Origin: an uncultured Pseudomonadales bacterium
GTDB taxonomy: Bacteria > Pseudomonadota > Gammaproteobacteria > Pseudomonadales > Pseudohongiellaceae
DNA length: 33,221 bases
NCBI GenBank assembly: GCA_938091935.1
Contig: CALKNV010000016.1
Location: 1-33,221, forward strand
Reading direction: 5' to 3'
This document shows positions 16,556-25,728 of this stretch, one piece after another. Below the pieces are notes generated by a model. That model had not been told where the DNA came from. It was given only the letters and a program-made list of their open reading frames with translations, and made no database searches. Each line of letters begins with the position of its first letter. Within the stretch, counting starts at the first letter, position 1. The translations under genes and the position numbers were made by a program.

Positions 16556-16697
16556 CGACCTGCATCGACTCGACACATTTAAATTAGCCAAGAGGCTCGC
16601 AAAAGCACTGACCCTTGGTTGAGTTTGGCCTGCTTGCAACCCTCGTGTACCGATAGTCATTCTGCAACTCTAAACACGCACTTAACGGCAAATTACC

Positions 16698-17510
16698 ATG
16701 AGCTCACAAACTCAAGTCAAAAACATCACCCTAACTGCGCTGCAAAAAATCAAACGAGAGGGCGGAAAATTTTCCTGTCTGACCGCCTATGATGCCTGTT
16801 TTGCTCGCATTCTCAGCGCGGCGGGAGTTGAAGTGCTATTAGTTGGGGATTCTCTCGGCATGGTGCTGCAGGGACATGACAGCACGCTACCTGTCACTAT
16901 GGATGACATGGTTTATCACGTCGGTTGTGTCAAGCGAGGTAACCTCGGCTCACTGATTATGGCCGACCTGCCATTCATGAGTTATGCCTCTGAAAGCCAG
17001 ACTCTTGAAAACGCAGCAGCACTCATGCGCGCAGGCGCGCATATGGTAAAACTGGAGGGCGGCGCCTGGATAGCGAATACCACAAGACTGCTCGCCGAGC
17101 GAGGTATTCCGGTGTGCGCACACATGGGGCTGACCCCGCAATCTGTAAACAGGATTGGTGGCTTTCATGTACAGGGGAGAGACACCGATCAGGCCCAGCT
17201 GATTCTGGAAGAGGCTAGCATGCTGCAGGATTCAGGCGCGAATATACTGTTGCTCGAGTGTGTGCCCCAGACCTTGGCTAAAACCATTACCGATGCGTTG
17301 GAAATTCCAGTCGTCGGCATTGGTGCTGGACCTGACACCACCGGCCAGATCATGGTGTTACACGATGTACTTGGGATTTCCCCTATTACGCCAAAATTTG
17401 TGAAGAATTTCCTGCGAGATTCAGATAATGGGATTCCCGGCGCTATTGAAGCCTATGTAGATGCAGTGAAGTCCAAGGCTTTCCCCGCACAAGAACATAG
17501 CTTCAACTAG
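16698..17510 (+). CDS. panB: 3-methyl-2-oxobutanoate hydroxymethyltransferase
   Basis: A 270-aa PanB, which makes ketopantoate from alpha-ketoisovalerate and methylene-THF in pantothenate synthesis. Family marks: [34 protein letters not shown] with the metal-binding Asp51, [11 protein letters not shown], the metal/substrate segment [23 protein letters not shown] and [23 protein letters not shown]. Length is typical. The 142-base gap before it holds no recognisable promoter or terminator. panC follows after 16 bases. Confidence 0.98.
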   Translation: MSSQTQVKNITLTALQKIKREGGKFSCLTAYDACFARILSAAGVEVLLVGDSLGMVLQGHDSTLPVTMDDMVYHVGCVKRGNLGSLIMADLPFMSYASESQTLENAAALMRAGAHMVKLEGGAWIANTTRLLAERGIPVCAHMGLTPQSVNRIGGFHVQGRDTDQAQLILEEASMLQDSGANILLLECVPQTLAKTITDALEIPVVGIGAGPDTTGQIMVLHDVLGISPITPKFVKNFLRDSDNGIPGAIEAYVDAVKSKAFPAQEHSFN

Positions 17511-17526
17511 CCAGACTATAATTGCT

Positions 17527-18375
17527 ATGCATACCGTTGCAACGAAAACCACCCTGCGCCAGGAACTGAAAAAAGCTTCCCAGCAAAGTCTCAGCATCGG
17601 CCTGGTTCCCACCATGGGTAATCTTCATCAAGGCCACCTGGAGCTGATTGAGGCGTCTGCAAGCGAATGCCAATTTACGGTGGCCACTATCTTCGTTAAC
17701 CCTATGCAGTTTGGCGCGAATGAAGATCTCGCAATTTATCCGCGCACGCTCGAACAAGATCAACAATTGCTCGAGCGCGCGGGTTGCAATCTACTTTTTA
17801 CACCAGACTCTAGCGAAGTATATGGTCCAGACCTGGAGTCAGGCACTGTGGTAAGCATCCCACAATTATCTGAGGCCTACTGCGGTGAATCCAGACCAGG
17901 GCACTTTGATGGAGTTGCTACGATAGTCACCAAGTTATTCAACCTGGTGGCACCAGCTAGAGCGTATTTTGGGCTTAAGGATTTTCAACAATTTCGCATA
18001 ATCCAGCAGCTGGTCGAGGACCTGGATTTCAATCTCGAACTGCGCGGTATCCCAACCAAACGCGAGGCCTCAGGTCTAGCGATGAGTTCCCGCAATAATT
18101 TTCTCACTGCTGATCAGCGCGAGACTGCTGCCGGCCTGTATGCAACACTCAAGGATACGGGTGAGCAGATTCTCACAGGCAACAGGGAGTTTAGGCAACT
18201 AGAAAGTAACGCAACCCAGGCACTTAGCCAGCTCGGGATCAGACCTGACTACCTGGCAATTTGTAATGCAGAAACTCTCGCTCTCGCGACCGCAGCTGAC
18301 TCTAAATTAGTCCTGCTGGCCGCTGGCTTCGTCGATTCTATTCGATTGATCGACAACCTCACTGTTGAGCTATAG
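17527..18375 (+). CDS. panC: Pantothenate synthetase
   Basis: A 282-aa PanC, which joins pantoate and beta-alanine using ATP. The nucleotidyltransferase HIGH-type signature is PTMGNLHQGHLEL (28-40), and the KMSKS-like loop is AMSSRNNFL. TIFVNPMQFGANEDLAIYPRT, CGESRPGHFDGVATIVTKLFN and YFGLKDFQQ are family blocks. It forms a panBC pair. panD, which supplies beta-alanine and often follows, is not in this window. Confidence 0.98.
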   Translation: MHTVATKTTLRQELKKASQQSLSIGLVPTMGNLHQGHLELIEASASECQFTVATIFVNPMQFGANEDLAIYPRTLEQDQQLLERAGCNLLFTPDSSEVYGPDLESGTVVSIPQLSEAYCGESRPGHFDGVATIVTKLFNLVAPARAYFGLKDFQQFRIIQQLVEDLDFNLELRGIPTKREASGLAMSSRNNFLTADQRETAAGLYATLKDTGEQILTGNREFRQLESNATQALSQLGIRPDYLAICNAETLALATAADSKLVLLAAGFVDSIRLIDNLTVEL

Positions 18376-18610
18376 GGTCAGGCGCATTAACCCACGACCT
18401 GAATCCTGATGCTGGAACCCTCCTCGGTTGAGGCAATAAAACTAATCGGGCATACTCAAAGCCAGTTCCGGGCCACCTGGCGTGACCAGAGACAGTTCGT
18501 ATAAAGCCTTAAAAACTTCCACTCTCACAACGCCGGCAGGCAGATATTGCATCGTAATAAAAGTGAGATAGCTGAGCTTGAATTCATCGCGAATCAGATC
18601 GAGAAATACC

Positions 18611-20548
18611 ATGCTAGAAATTAAAAACCATCCCGTTTCAGCGGCCGCTGCTGCCCATAGCCACCTTGACAAAGAGCAGTACGCTGAAATGTACAAGCGC
18701 TCGATTGAAGATCCCGAACAATTCTGGTCTGAGCAGGCTGAAGAATTTATTCATTGGCACGAGCCATGGAGACAGGTTTTTAACAGTGATTTCAAAACCG
18801 CCACGACGAGCTGGTTCAGCGGCGCCAAATTGAATGTGAGCTACAACTGCATAGATCGGCACCTTGAGAAGCGAAGCGACCAAACTGCAATCATCTGGGA
18901 AGGAGATGAGCCTGACCAGGATCTGAAGGTGACTTATCGCGGATTGCATGAAGCTGTCTGTCGCTTCGCCAATGCAATGAAAGCCCGCGGCGTTAAGAAA
19001 GGAGACCGCGTATGTATCTACATGCCCATGGTGCCCGAAGCCGCATATGCGATGCTCGCCTGCGCGCGGATCGGCGCTATCCACTCCGTGGTTTTCGGCG
19101 GATTCTCTCCCGAATCCATCAAAGACCGAATTCAGGACTCCGACTGTCAGACGGTTATTACCGCTGACGAGGGTGTACGCGGCGGCAGGATTATCCCCCT
19201 CAAGGCGAATGTGGACAAAGCACTCACGGAGTGCCCAAACGTCCACACGGTATTCGTCGTCGAGCGAACCGGGGCTGACGTTCCTCGACAGGAGGGGCGC
19301 GATGTTTGCTATCACGAGGCAACGAACAGCGCGAGCGCGGAGTGCGAGCCCGAACTCATGGACGCGGAAGATCCCTTATTCATTCTTTACACATCAGGCT
19401 CCACGGGCAAACCCAAAGGCGTAATGCATACCACCGCCGGTTATTTACTCGGCGCCGCCATGACGCATAAGTACGTCTTCGATTACCACGACGGCGATAT
19501 TTACTGGTGCACCGCAGACGTAGGTTGGGTCACCGGCCACTCTTACATTGTGTATGGCCCTCTCGCAAATGGCGCGATCACGCTGATGTTTGAGGGAGTG
19601 CCAACTTATCCCGATAACTCCCGTTTCTGGCAAGTAGTCGATAAGCACAAGGTCAATATTTTCTATACGGCGCCAACCGCCATCCGCGCATTAATGGGAG
19701 CCGGTGATGAACCGGTAACCCGCACTTCGCGGGCATCTCTGCGTATCTTGGGGTCAGTCGGAGAACCTATTAATCCCGAAGCCTGGGAATGGTACTTCCA
19801 CGTTGTGGGAGACGAGCGCTGCCCCATAGTAGATACCTGGTGGCAAACGGAAACAGGGGCAATCATGATCACGCCAATTCCTGGTGTAACAGAATTAAAA
19901 CCTGGATCTGCAACCCTGCCATTTTTCGGTGTGAAGCTTGCTTTACTGGATGCAGATGGCAAGGAGTTGGAGGGCATTGCTGAGGGTAACCTGGTTATTA
20001 GTCAGAGTTGGCCAAGCCAGATTCGCTCGGTGTATGGCGACCATGAGCGCTGCATTAATACCTACTTCGCAGCGTACCCGGGCTACTACCTGACAGGCGA
20101 TAGTGCCCGAAGAGACGAGGACGGTTTTTACTGGGTAACCGGAAGAGTCGACGATGTTATCAACGTTTCAGGGCACAGACTCGGTACCGCTGAAATAGAG
20201 AGCGCGCTAGTTCTGCATGATGCCGTGGCTGAGGCCGCTGTGGTGGGCTATCCGCACGATATTAAGGGGCAAGGCATCTATGCCTATGTCACTCTCATGG
20301 CCGGTACCAAAGCGAGTGAAGAATTGAGTGCCGAATTGGTTAAATTCGTCGCCAATGAAATTGGTTCATTTGCCAAACCTGAAATCATTCAGTTCACTCC
20401 CAACCTTCCCAAGACCCGGTCCGGTAAAATCATGCGAAGAATCCTGAGAAAGATTGCCGCTAATGAACTTGAAAACCTGGGTGACACCACAACCCTAGCA
20501 GACCCTGCCGTTGTTGATGATTTAATCGATAACCGAGCGAATCGCTAG
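18611..20548 (+). CDS. acsA: Acetyl-CoA synthetase
   Basis: A 645-aa AMP-forming acetyl-CoA synthetase, which activates acetate to acetyl-CoA. The ATP/AMP signature is [67 protein letters not shown] and the C-terminal [12 protein letters not shown] with catalytic, acetylation-controlled Lys606 are all present. The frame is open from a TTG at 18578, but the ATG at 18611 (MLEIKNHP) matches known N-termini and has a GAG-type Shine-Dalgarno sequence. A 235-base gap separates it from panC. In Pseudomonas acsA lies in the same neighbourhood, and in many gammas it is under catabolite control, so regulation by the nearby CbrAB/sRNA system is possible but not shown. Confidence 0.97.
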   Translation: MLEIKNHPVSAAAAAHSHLDKEQYAEMYKRSIEDPEQFWSEQAEEFIHWHEPWRQVFNSDFKTATTSWFSGAKLNVSYNCIDRHLEKRSDQTAIIWEGDEPDQDLKVTYRGLHEAVCRFANAMKARGVKKGDRVCIYMPMVPEAAYAMLACARIGAIHSVVFGGFSPESIKDRIQDSDCQTVITADEGVRGGRIIPLKANVDKALTECPNVHTVFVVERTGADVPRQEGRDVCYHEATNSASAECEPELMDAEDPLFILYTSGSTGKPKGVMHTTAGYLLGAAMTHKYVFDYHDGDIYWCTADVGWVTGHSYIVYGPLANGAITLMFEGVPTYPDNSRFWQVVDKHKVNIFYTAPTAIRALMGAGDEPVTRTSRASLRILGSVGEPINPEAWEWYFHVVGDERCPIVDTWWQTETGAIMITPIPGVTELKPGSATLPFFGVKLALLDADGKELEGIAEGNLVISQSWPSQIRSVYGDHERCINTYFAAYPGYYLTGDSARRDEDGFYWVTGRVDDVINVSGHRLGTAEIESALVLHDAVAEAAVVGYPHDIKGQGIYAYVTLMAGTKASEELSAELVKFVANEIGSFAKPEIIQFTPNLPKTRSGKIMRRILRKIAANELENLGDTTTLADPAVVDDLIDNRANR

Positions 20549-20554
20549 CGGGTC

Positions 20555-21019
20555 ATGTCTGACTATTTAGCTATGCTAAACTGGACCAGCGGAGACGGGA
20601 ATTTTCTTGCTAAGCAATATTCCCGCACCCATGAATGGCATTTTGATGGTGGCGCGGTGGTCGCAGCATCAGCTTCGCCGCATATTGTGCCAACGCCGCG
20701 GTCATCCCCCGAAAACGTAGACCCAGAAGAAGCATTCGTAGCGTCCCTTGCTTCGTGTCATATGTTGTTTTTTCTCTCCATCGCGGCAAGCAAAAACTTT
20801 GTAGTCCAAAGCTATTCCGATTCAGCCAGCGGCAAGATGGAAAAAAAACCCACAAGGCAACTATGCAATCAAAAGGTATTTCTAAGACCGGTAGTCAAGT
20901 TTGCCAAGGGCACGCTCGCAAGCGAAGCCGCAGTCATGGAAATTCACCGCCTCGCTCACGATAAATGCTTTATTGCCAACAGCGTCACTGCCGAAATTTT
21001 GATTGAACCTGTAATCTAG
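20555..21019 (+). CDS. OsmC/Ohr family protein
   Basis: A 154-aa member of the OsmC peroxide-reductase superfamily. The two redox cysteines are Cys68 in SLASCHMLFFL and Cys138 in HDKCFIANSV, spaced as in the family. The Glu in DPEEAFVASLAS is the usual activating residue. The OsmC-like subgroup versus Ohr cannot be fixed; the many non-helical features before Cys68 look like a general OsmC-like protein. It begins 6 bases after acsA and is most likely co-transcribed with it. Confidence 0.92.
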   Translation: MSDYLAMLNWTSGDGNFLAKQYSRTHEWHFDGGAVVAASASPHIVPTPRSSPENVDPEEAFVASLASCHMLFFLSIAASKNFVVQSYSDSASGKMEKKPTRQLCNQKVFLRPVVKFAKGTLASEAAVMEIHRLAHDKCFIANSVTAEILIEPVI

Positions 21020-21112
21020 TTTCAGGCCGAGGGCGTGGCACCTGACTGACCCTATTGAAAACGACGGATGTCATTGATTTTCGTTGAATTTCGTTGAGCT
21101 TAGGGGTAGCCC

Positions 21113-21163
21113 ATGACAGAATTCCGTTCCACTATTCTCGCAAGACGAGTCTCTTTCTGGTGA
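21113..21163 (+). CDS. Possible 16-codon leader ORF coupled to the DUF58 gene
   Basis: A short frame, MTEFRSTILARRVSFW, starts with ATG preceded by AGGGG (21102-21106; 6-base gap), the best ribosome-binding site in the area. Its TGA overlaps a GTG in the DUF58 frame (GTGA at 21160-21163). It may be a coupling leader, or the original N-terminus of the DUF58 protein separated by a frameshift. It is too short to judge by composition. Confidence 0.35.
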   Translation: MTEFRSTILARRVSFW

Positions 21164-22473
21164 CCCAGATTCTTCCAAACTCACTGGTCAAATTGTGCGC
21201 GAAAACCTGGCGCTACCTCGCTGGGCTGTTCCCGCTAACGCTGCAAGGCACTATCACACTGCTTTTTACCTCGTGGGCGCTGAGCGCATATGGCTATGGT
21301 GCGATGGATCTGGTGGTATTTGCGCTTGCTATCTGCGGTCTGTCCATCCTTATTTGCTGTTTGTTTTGCACTGTGGGGTTCGGCATCTTCATGCAGCGCA
21401 AAATCCGTCGGGAGATTGCGAACAGCAGCGCATCCCTGAACAATATCGAGGTCGAGGCAGGCTATCCCAATGAGACTGGCTTCAGCCTTCCTGCAGTATC
21501 GTTTTTCCCGTTAGTACGATTATTCTGGAAAATCATTTATCCCGATGAAATTACTACCCGCACACGCCTCGATACAGAGAACCAGCTTCGCGAGGAAATT
21601 ATCCCCAGCCGACGCTGCCTCAGCGAACACATAGTCCGGGAATTTTACGTACGAGATGTGCTGGGGCTGAGTCAGTTCTCCTGGCGCCTGGAGCAGGCAG
21701 TCAGCTGCAAGGCGCTTCCTCAGGTCAGTGCAGTTAAACAGTTGCCGATCCTGAGGTCGCTGACTGCAGAAGACGGAATCCCCCATAACAGCGGCGATCC
21801 AGAGGGGGACAGAATGGAGATCAGGCCCTACGCACCGGGAGATTCCGTCAAGAACATCATGTGGAAGGTCTATGCCAGAAACCGACAGCTCAATGTGCGA
21901 TTACCGGAGCGTAGTGTTTTCCAAAGCAAGCGTACCCTTGCTTTTCTGCTTACCAGCAAGCACGACGAAGCCGCGGCGGCAGTTGCGCGAGTAGCACTTG
22001 AAACGGGCGCCCTGGGAGAGGACTGGGCGTTTGGCGCTGACGGCTATGAGTCCCCGGTCTCGGATTTACCCGGCGCTCTGCTCGCTATAGCTGGATCACG
22101 CAATCTCGACGGGCATCATGACTATGGACTCGACAGGTTTTTGGGCCATGCCGGAAATCATGGGTCTGCCCACTGCATAGTGTTTGCGGCAGCGGAGAAA
22201 AATCCCAGTCTGGAGCTTTTAAAGAGCACAATCAGCAGCTATTCCGGTCAGTTTTCCCTCATAATGGCGACTGACAGCCTGCAAGAGGAACAAAGCCCTG
22301 CTTGGTGGAAAAAATATCTGCTGCGGAGAGACACTGATGCGCGGCCGTTATCGCACAGCACGCGGCGTGATTTGTTACATTTGTTGACCGAGGTTGGGCA
22401 GCAAGTAGAATCCACCCTGGTTGTTGACCGTGAAACTGGTTTCAGTTTTGACCAGTATCTTCGCAAGGTTTGA
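21160..22473 (+). CDS. DUF58 domain membrane protein
   Basis: A roughly 437-aa DUF58 protein. It has two hydrophobic helices near the N-terminus (residues about 27-75, with LTLQGTITLLFTSWALSAYGYG and a second following). The DUF58 signature lies around GDRMEIRPYAPGDSVKNIMWKVYARNRQLNVR. A vWA-like fold is expected in the C-terminal half. The start is uncertain: a TTG at 21094 would give 459 aa but has no Shine-Dalgarno sequence, while the GTG at 21160 overlaps the leader ORF stop and fits translational coupling. DUF58 proteins work with MoxR ATPases and transglutaminase-type proteins; all three are encoded here in a row. The stop is 3 bases before the next gene. Confidence 0.88.
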   Translation: MTQILPNSLVKLCAKTWRYLAGLFPLTLQGTITLLFTSWALSAYGYGAMDLVVFALAICGLSILICCLFCTVGFGIFMQRKIRREIANSSASLNNIEVEAGYPNETGFSLPAVSFFPLVRLFWKIIYPDEITTRTRLDTENQLREEIIPSRRCLSEHIVREFYVRDVLGLSQFSWRLEQAVSCKALPQVSAVKQLPILRSLTAEDGIPHNSGDPEGDRMEIRPYAPGDSVKNIMWKVYARNRQLNVRLPERSVFQSKRTLAFLLTSKHDEAAAAVARVALETGALGEDWAFGADGYESPVSDLPGALLAIAGSRNLDGHHDYGLDRFLGHAGNHGSAHCIVFAAAEKNPSLELLKSTISSYSGQFSLIMATDSLQEEQSPAWWKKYLLRRDTDARPLSHSTRRDLLHLLTEVGQQVESTLVVDRETGFSFDQYLRKV

Positions 22474-22476
22474 GAA

Positions 22477-24618
22477 ATGAAGGAAAACACTGCCACAGTT
22501 CAAGCCCATTATCTGCCTAGCGCGTTGCGGGCATTGATAATCGCCAGTGCCTTTTGGGCGTTGAGCCTGAGCTTGACGGTCCTTAGCGGGTCTGTTGCAG
22601 CCATCGCAGGCTGCCTGATTGCCTGTCTGGCAGTCGATCGCTGGGTCAACGCTGAGCCTATCAAGCAAATTCGTACTTCTACCATCGTTGCAGCCGCGGC
22701 TGCGTTGCTTTTGCTCAATTATGCAGCCGTCGGTCTGGTGACAAGATCAGATATCCTCGCCAGCATGCTTTCGCCCATTATCACCTTTGAATTGGGGGAG
22801 GCCCTGAATTGGTTTGGCCTGTGCCTGGCCGCAACAACTGTGCTGCGCGCAATGGCACAGCGAACCAGATTCGGCGGCGTGATGGAAATACTATTTGTCG
22901 CAACTGCGTTCGTAGTGACCTTATCCGCCCATCGCAACGGCATGATCCATCGACCATTTTTTATTGGCGATTATGCCCTTATCCGGGGTATCGACCCGGC
23001 AACTATTCTAATGGCGTTTGGCTGCCTTGCAGTCATTGCCTTGTCGGCCCTGCTAATGGCAGAAAACAATCAGCGACGCCTGCCCTACCATTTCGCCATT
23101 CTCGGCTTGCTCTGCTTTTCACTGGCGGGCTTTGTGCGCTTTTTCGGCCTGCCCACCCCAGGTATGACTGACGATTTAGGACTAACAGGTCAAGAAATAG
23201 CCGGCAATAATCAGCAGCAAGAGAACCCTTTCAGGGATGGGGAAAACACCGCAGAAGACAAGGAGGCGCCTGTTGCTGTCGTGGTGTTCCGTGACGACTA
23301 CGAACCCTTAAACGGATCCTACTATTTCCGCGAGTCTGCCTATTCGCAGTTCAACGGTGTCATGCTGGACTATACAAACAGAGGCGACATGGATCGCGAT
23401 CTGATTGAATCGTTCACCAATACAGAGCTGACAGCCCAAGTCCTGCCCCAGGCTATGGAGCAGCGCAAGACTGTGAGAACCACGGTAGGCATGCTGGTCC
23501 CGCATCGCAACCCGTTTGGACTGGTAAGCCCTGCCACCTATACAAATGCAGCCAACCCCAACAATCTGCGATTCAAGCGCACTTACGACACTCTGTCTTA
23601 CGCACCTACCTACGATTTCGAGTACATGCTGGGGCGCGAGTTGGGCCGAAACGACTGGTCGGACGAAGTTCGCAATAAGTATCTCGAGTTACCGCCAGAT
23701 CCGCGCTATCGAGACCTGGCCGAGTCACTCATTGCCAATCTGAGACCAGAATATGCAGACGATCCTTTCGCAAAGGCCTGGGCAATAAAGACTTATCTCG
23801 ACGAAAACGGCATCTATAGCCTCAAGAACGATCATGCCTATGAGACTGATCCAGCTGCTTCGTTTCTGTTCGGTGATTTAACTGGCTATTGCATGCATTT
23901 TTCCTTTGCGGCGACCTATATGTTCCGAAGCATCGGTATTCCGGCCCGAGTCGGTATCGGGTATTCCGTTCCAGCTTCCAACCGCGCCGGTGGCTCAGCA
24001 CTGCTTGTTCAAGCTGTCCATGGCCACGCCTGGCCTGAAATCTATTTCAGGGATATTGGCTGGGTGATAGTAGACCCGGCGCCGCAACAAACTCTGGTCG
24101 ATATGAGTACAGATCCGCAGAATGAACTGCAGCAGCTGCTGGGTGACATGCTCCGGGATGACGCCTCATTCGCCGACTTTATGGAAGAACAGCAGTCCGG
24201 GCTGATAGATCTGCAGACGCTATTGAATGTCGTATATGGGCTGCTGATCGCAGCTATGGTTCTGGGTTATAGCATCCGTACCTATCGCTACTTCGCACCT
24301 AGCGTGTATGGCCCAGAGCAACAATATCGACTGGCCTATCGCGCCGCCCTTGATCAGCTAGCCGGTGTCGGCGTGATCCGGCACTACGGGGAAAGTCGAG
24401 AGCAATTTGCCGCCAGGGCAGCGGCCACATCGCCCACTATAGAACCAGCCACAGCAACCCACCTTGCCAGGTCATTGGGTGCTAACCAAGGGAATAGCGC
24501 TGCCACTGACTGGAAGACCATGAGACGCGCTATTGCCAAGGAAATAGGTCAAAACACGCCGCGCTGGCGACGCGCCCTGGCATTTTGCAATCCTTATTCC
24601 TGGCTGTTTACTCGCTAA
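22477..24618 (+). CDS. Transglutaminase-like membrane protein (TgpA-type)
   Basis: A 713-aa protein with several N-terminal membrane helices (residues about 15-230), a large periplasmic domain and one C-terminal helix (about 585-605, LLNVVYGLLIAAMVLGYSI). The transglutaminase triad is complete: Cys472 in GDLTGYCMHFS, His517 in GHAWPEIYF and Asp533 in VIVDPAP. The C-terminal cytoplasmic part corresponds to DUF4129. The family resembles TgpA of P. aeruginosa. The substrate is unknown; peptide cross-linking or protease-like activity in the periplasm is expected. It lies 3 bases after DUF58 and 42 bases before moxR. Confidence 0.92.
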   Translation: MKENTATVQAHYLPSALRALIIASAFWALSLSLTVLSGSVAAIAGCLIACLAVDRWVNAEPIKQIRTSTIVAAAAALLLLNYAAVGLVTRSDILASMLSPIITFELGEALNWFGLCLAATTVLRAMAQRTRFGGVMEILFVATAFVVTLSAHRNGMIHRPFFIGDYALIRGIDPATILMAFGCLAVIALSALLMAENNQRRLPYHFAILGLLCFSLAGFVRFFGLPTPGMTDDLGLTGQEIAGNNQQQENPFRDGENTAEDKEAPVAVVVFRDDYEPLNGSYYFRESAYSQFNGVMLDYTNRGDMDRDLIESFTNTELTAQVLPQAMEQRKTVRTTVGMLVPHRNPFGLVSPATYTNAANPNNLRFKRTYDTLSYAPTYDFEYMLGRELGRNDWSDEVRNKYLELPPDPRYRDLAESLIANLRPEYADDPFAKAWAIKTYLDENGIYSLKNDHAYETDPAASFLFGDLTGYCMHFSFAATYMFRSIGIPARVGIGYSVPASNRAGGSALLVQAVHGHAWPEIYFRDIGWVIVDPAPQQTLVDMSTDPQNELQQLLGDMLRDDASFADFMEEQQSGLIDLQTLLNVVYGLLIAAMVLGYSIRTYRYFAPSVYGPEQQYRLAYRAALDQLAGVGVIRHYGESREQFAARAAATSPTIEPATATHLARSLGANQGNSAATDWKTMRRAIAKEIGQNTPRWRRALAFCNPYSWLFTR

Positions 24619-24660
24619 CAAGCATATCTTCGTTTTATCGACCGCCCTCCGGAGCCATCT

Positions 24661-25728
24661 ATGTCCACAGAAATTCTTGCAGATTCAGCAACCGAAACTA
24701 GGGCTGAAGAGATTTCGCAAGCACCCGAATCCGATCAGGGCCTGACACAGTCCATTGAGGTATTAAAGCGCCTTAGCAGCTCCGTGAAGAGCCAGGTATT
24801 GGGTCGAGACGATGTTATTGAGTTAGCCATCATTGCACTCATTGCCGACGGCCATGTCTTGCTGGAGGACTTTCCTGGATCCGGTAAGACGACCCTGGCC
24901 AAGGCATTGGGTGAGGCAATTGTCAGTGAAGATGACGGAGCAGATGAGAAGGCCGACAAGGAAATAGTCCCGTTCCGCCGCATTCAGTTCACCCCTGACC
25001 TGCTGCCTTCAGATGTCACCGGAGTCCCGGTGTTCGACACCAACACCAATGCCTTTCATTTCCGGCACGGGCCGCTTTTTGCCCACGTGGTTTTGGCCGA
25101 TGAAATCAACCGCACCTCTCCCAAGGTACAGTCAGCCATGTTGGAGGCAATGGGAGAAAAGCAGGTAACTGTAGACAACGTCACTTACCGCTTGGACGAT
25201 CTTTTCTTTGTTATTGCCACCCAGAACCCGCTTGACCTGGTGGGCACCTACCCGCTGCCTACACCACAGCTCGATCGATTCCTGTTCAAGATCACTATGG
25301 ATCATATTGATCGCGATGCCGAACTTGGGGTATTGGATACCTATCGCGAAAGAAGAGACAAGACTCTGGCATCAGTGACCGTAACCCGCAATGAAGTGCT
25401 GGAGGCGCGCCGCAATATCGAGCAAGCGGTCAATATCCATCCTGCTATCAAGGAATGTCTTGTCGATATCTCACGTAACCTTAGGGCTGACGACCGCGTA
25501 TTGCAGGGAAATTCTACTCGCAGCATGGTGCTGATGCTTCCTGCTCTGCAAGTAGCTGCGGCACTGAAAGGCCGCAGTTTTGTGAGCGCAGATGATATTG
25601 AGCTATTGTTACCACGCGTATTAGGACATCGCGTTGAAATGGCGCCTGGTGTCACAGAAATTGATCGTGTGCTCCGCGATTGCATGCAACCCCCAATGGA
25701 GCAGCTTGCGAGAAGCACCCTCGAGTGA
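24661..25728 (+). CDS. MoxR-family AAA+ ATPase
   Basis: A 355-aa AAA+ protein of the MoxR group, thought to act as chaperone for DUF58/vWA partners. Walker A is FPGSGKTTLA (71-80); Walker B and its neighbours are VVLADEINRTSPKVQSAML; sensor 1 is in FFVIATQNPLDLVGTYPLP; the arginine finger region is TPQLDRFLF. A GGAG lies 7 bases before the ATG. The order DUF58, transglutaminase, MoxR differs from the more usual moxR-first order. The TGA stop overlaps the next gene (TGATG). Confidence 0.95.
   Translation: MSTEILADSATETRAEEISQAPESDQGLTQSIEVLKRLSSSVKSQVLGRDDVIELAIIALIADGHVLLEDFPGSGKTTLAKALGEAIVSEDDGADEKADKEIVPFRRIQFTPDLLPSDVTGVPVFDTNTNAFHFRHGPLFAHVVLADEINRTSPKVQSAMLEAMGEKQVTVDNVTYRLDDLFFVIATQNPLDLVGTYPLPTPQLDRFLFKITMDHIDRDAELGVLDTYRERRDKTLASVTVTRNEVLEARRNIEQAVNIHPAIKECLVDISRNLRADDRVLQGNSTRSMVLMLPALQVAAALKGRSFVSADDIELLLPRVLGHRVEMAPGVTEIDRVLRDCMQPPMEQLARSTLE

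Noticed and set aside
16620..16650. TTTGGCCTGCTTGCAA before panB as a second sigma-54 promoter
   Set aside because: GG and GC are only 7 bases apart instead of 10.
18442..18696. 84-codon minus-strand frame overlapping the acsA start
   Set aside because: Its N-terminal part is antisense to conserved acsA codons and no ribosome-binding site precedes either possible ATG (18696 or 18612).
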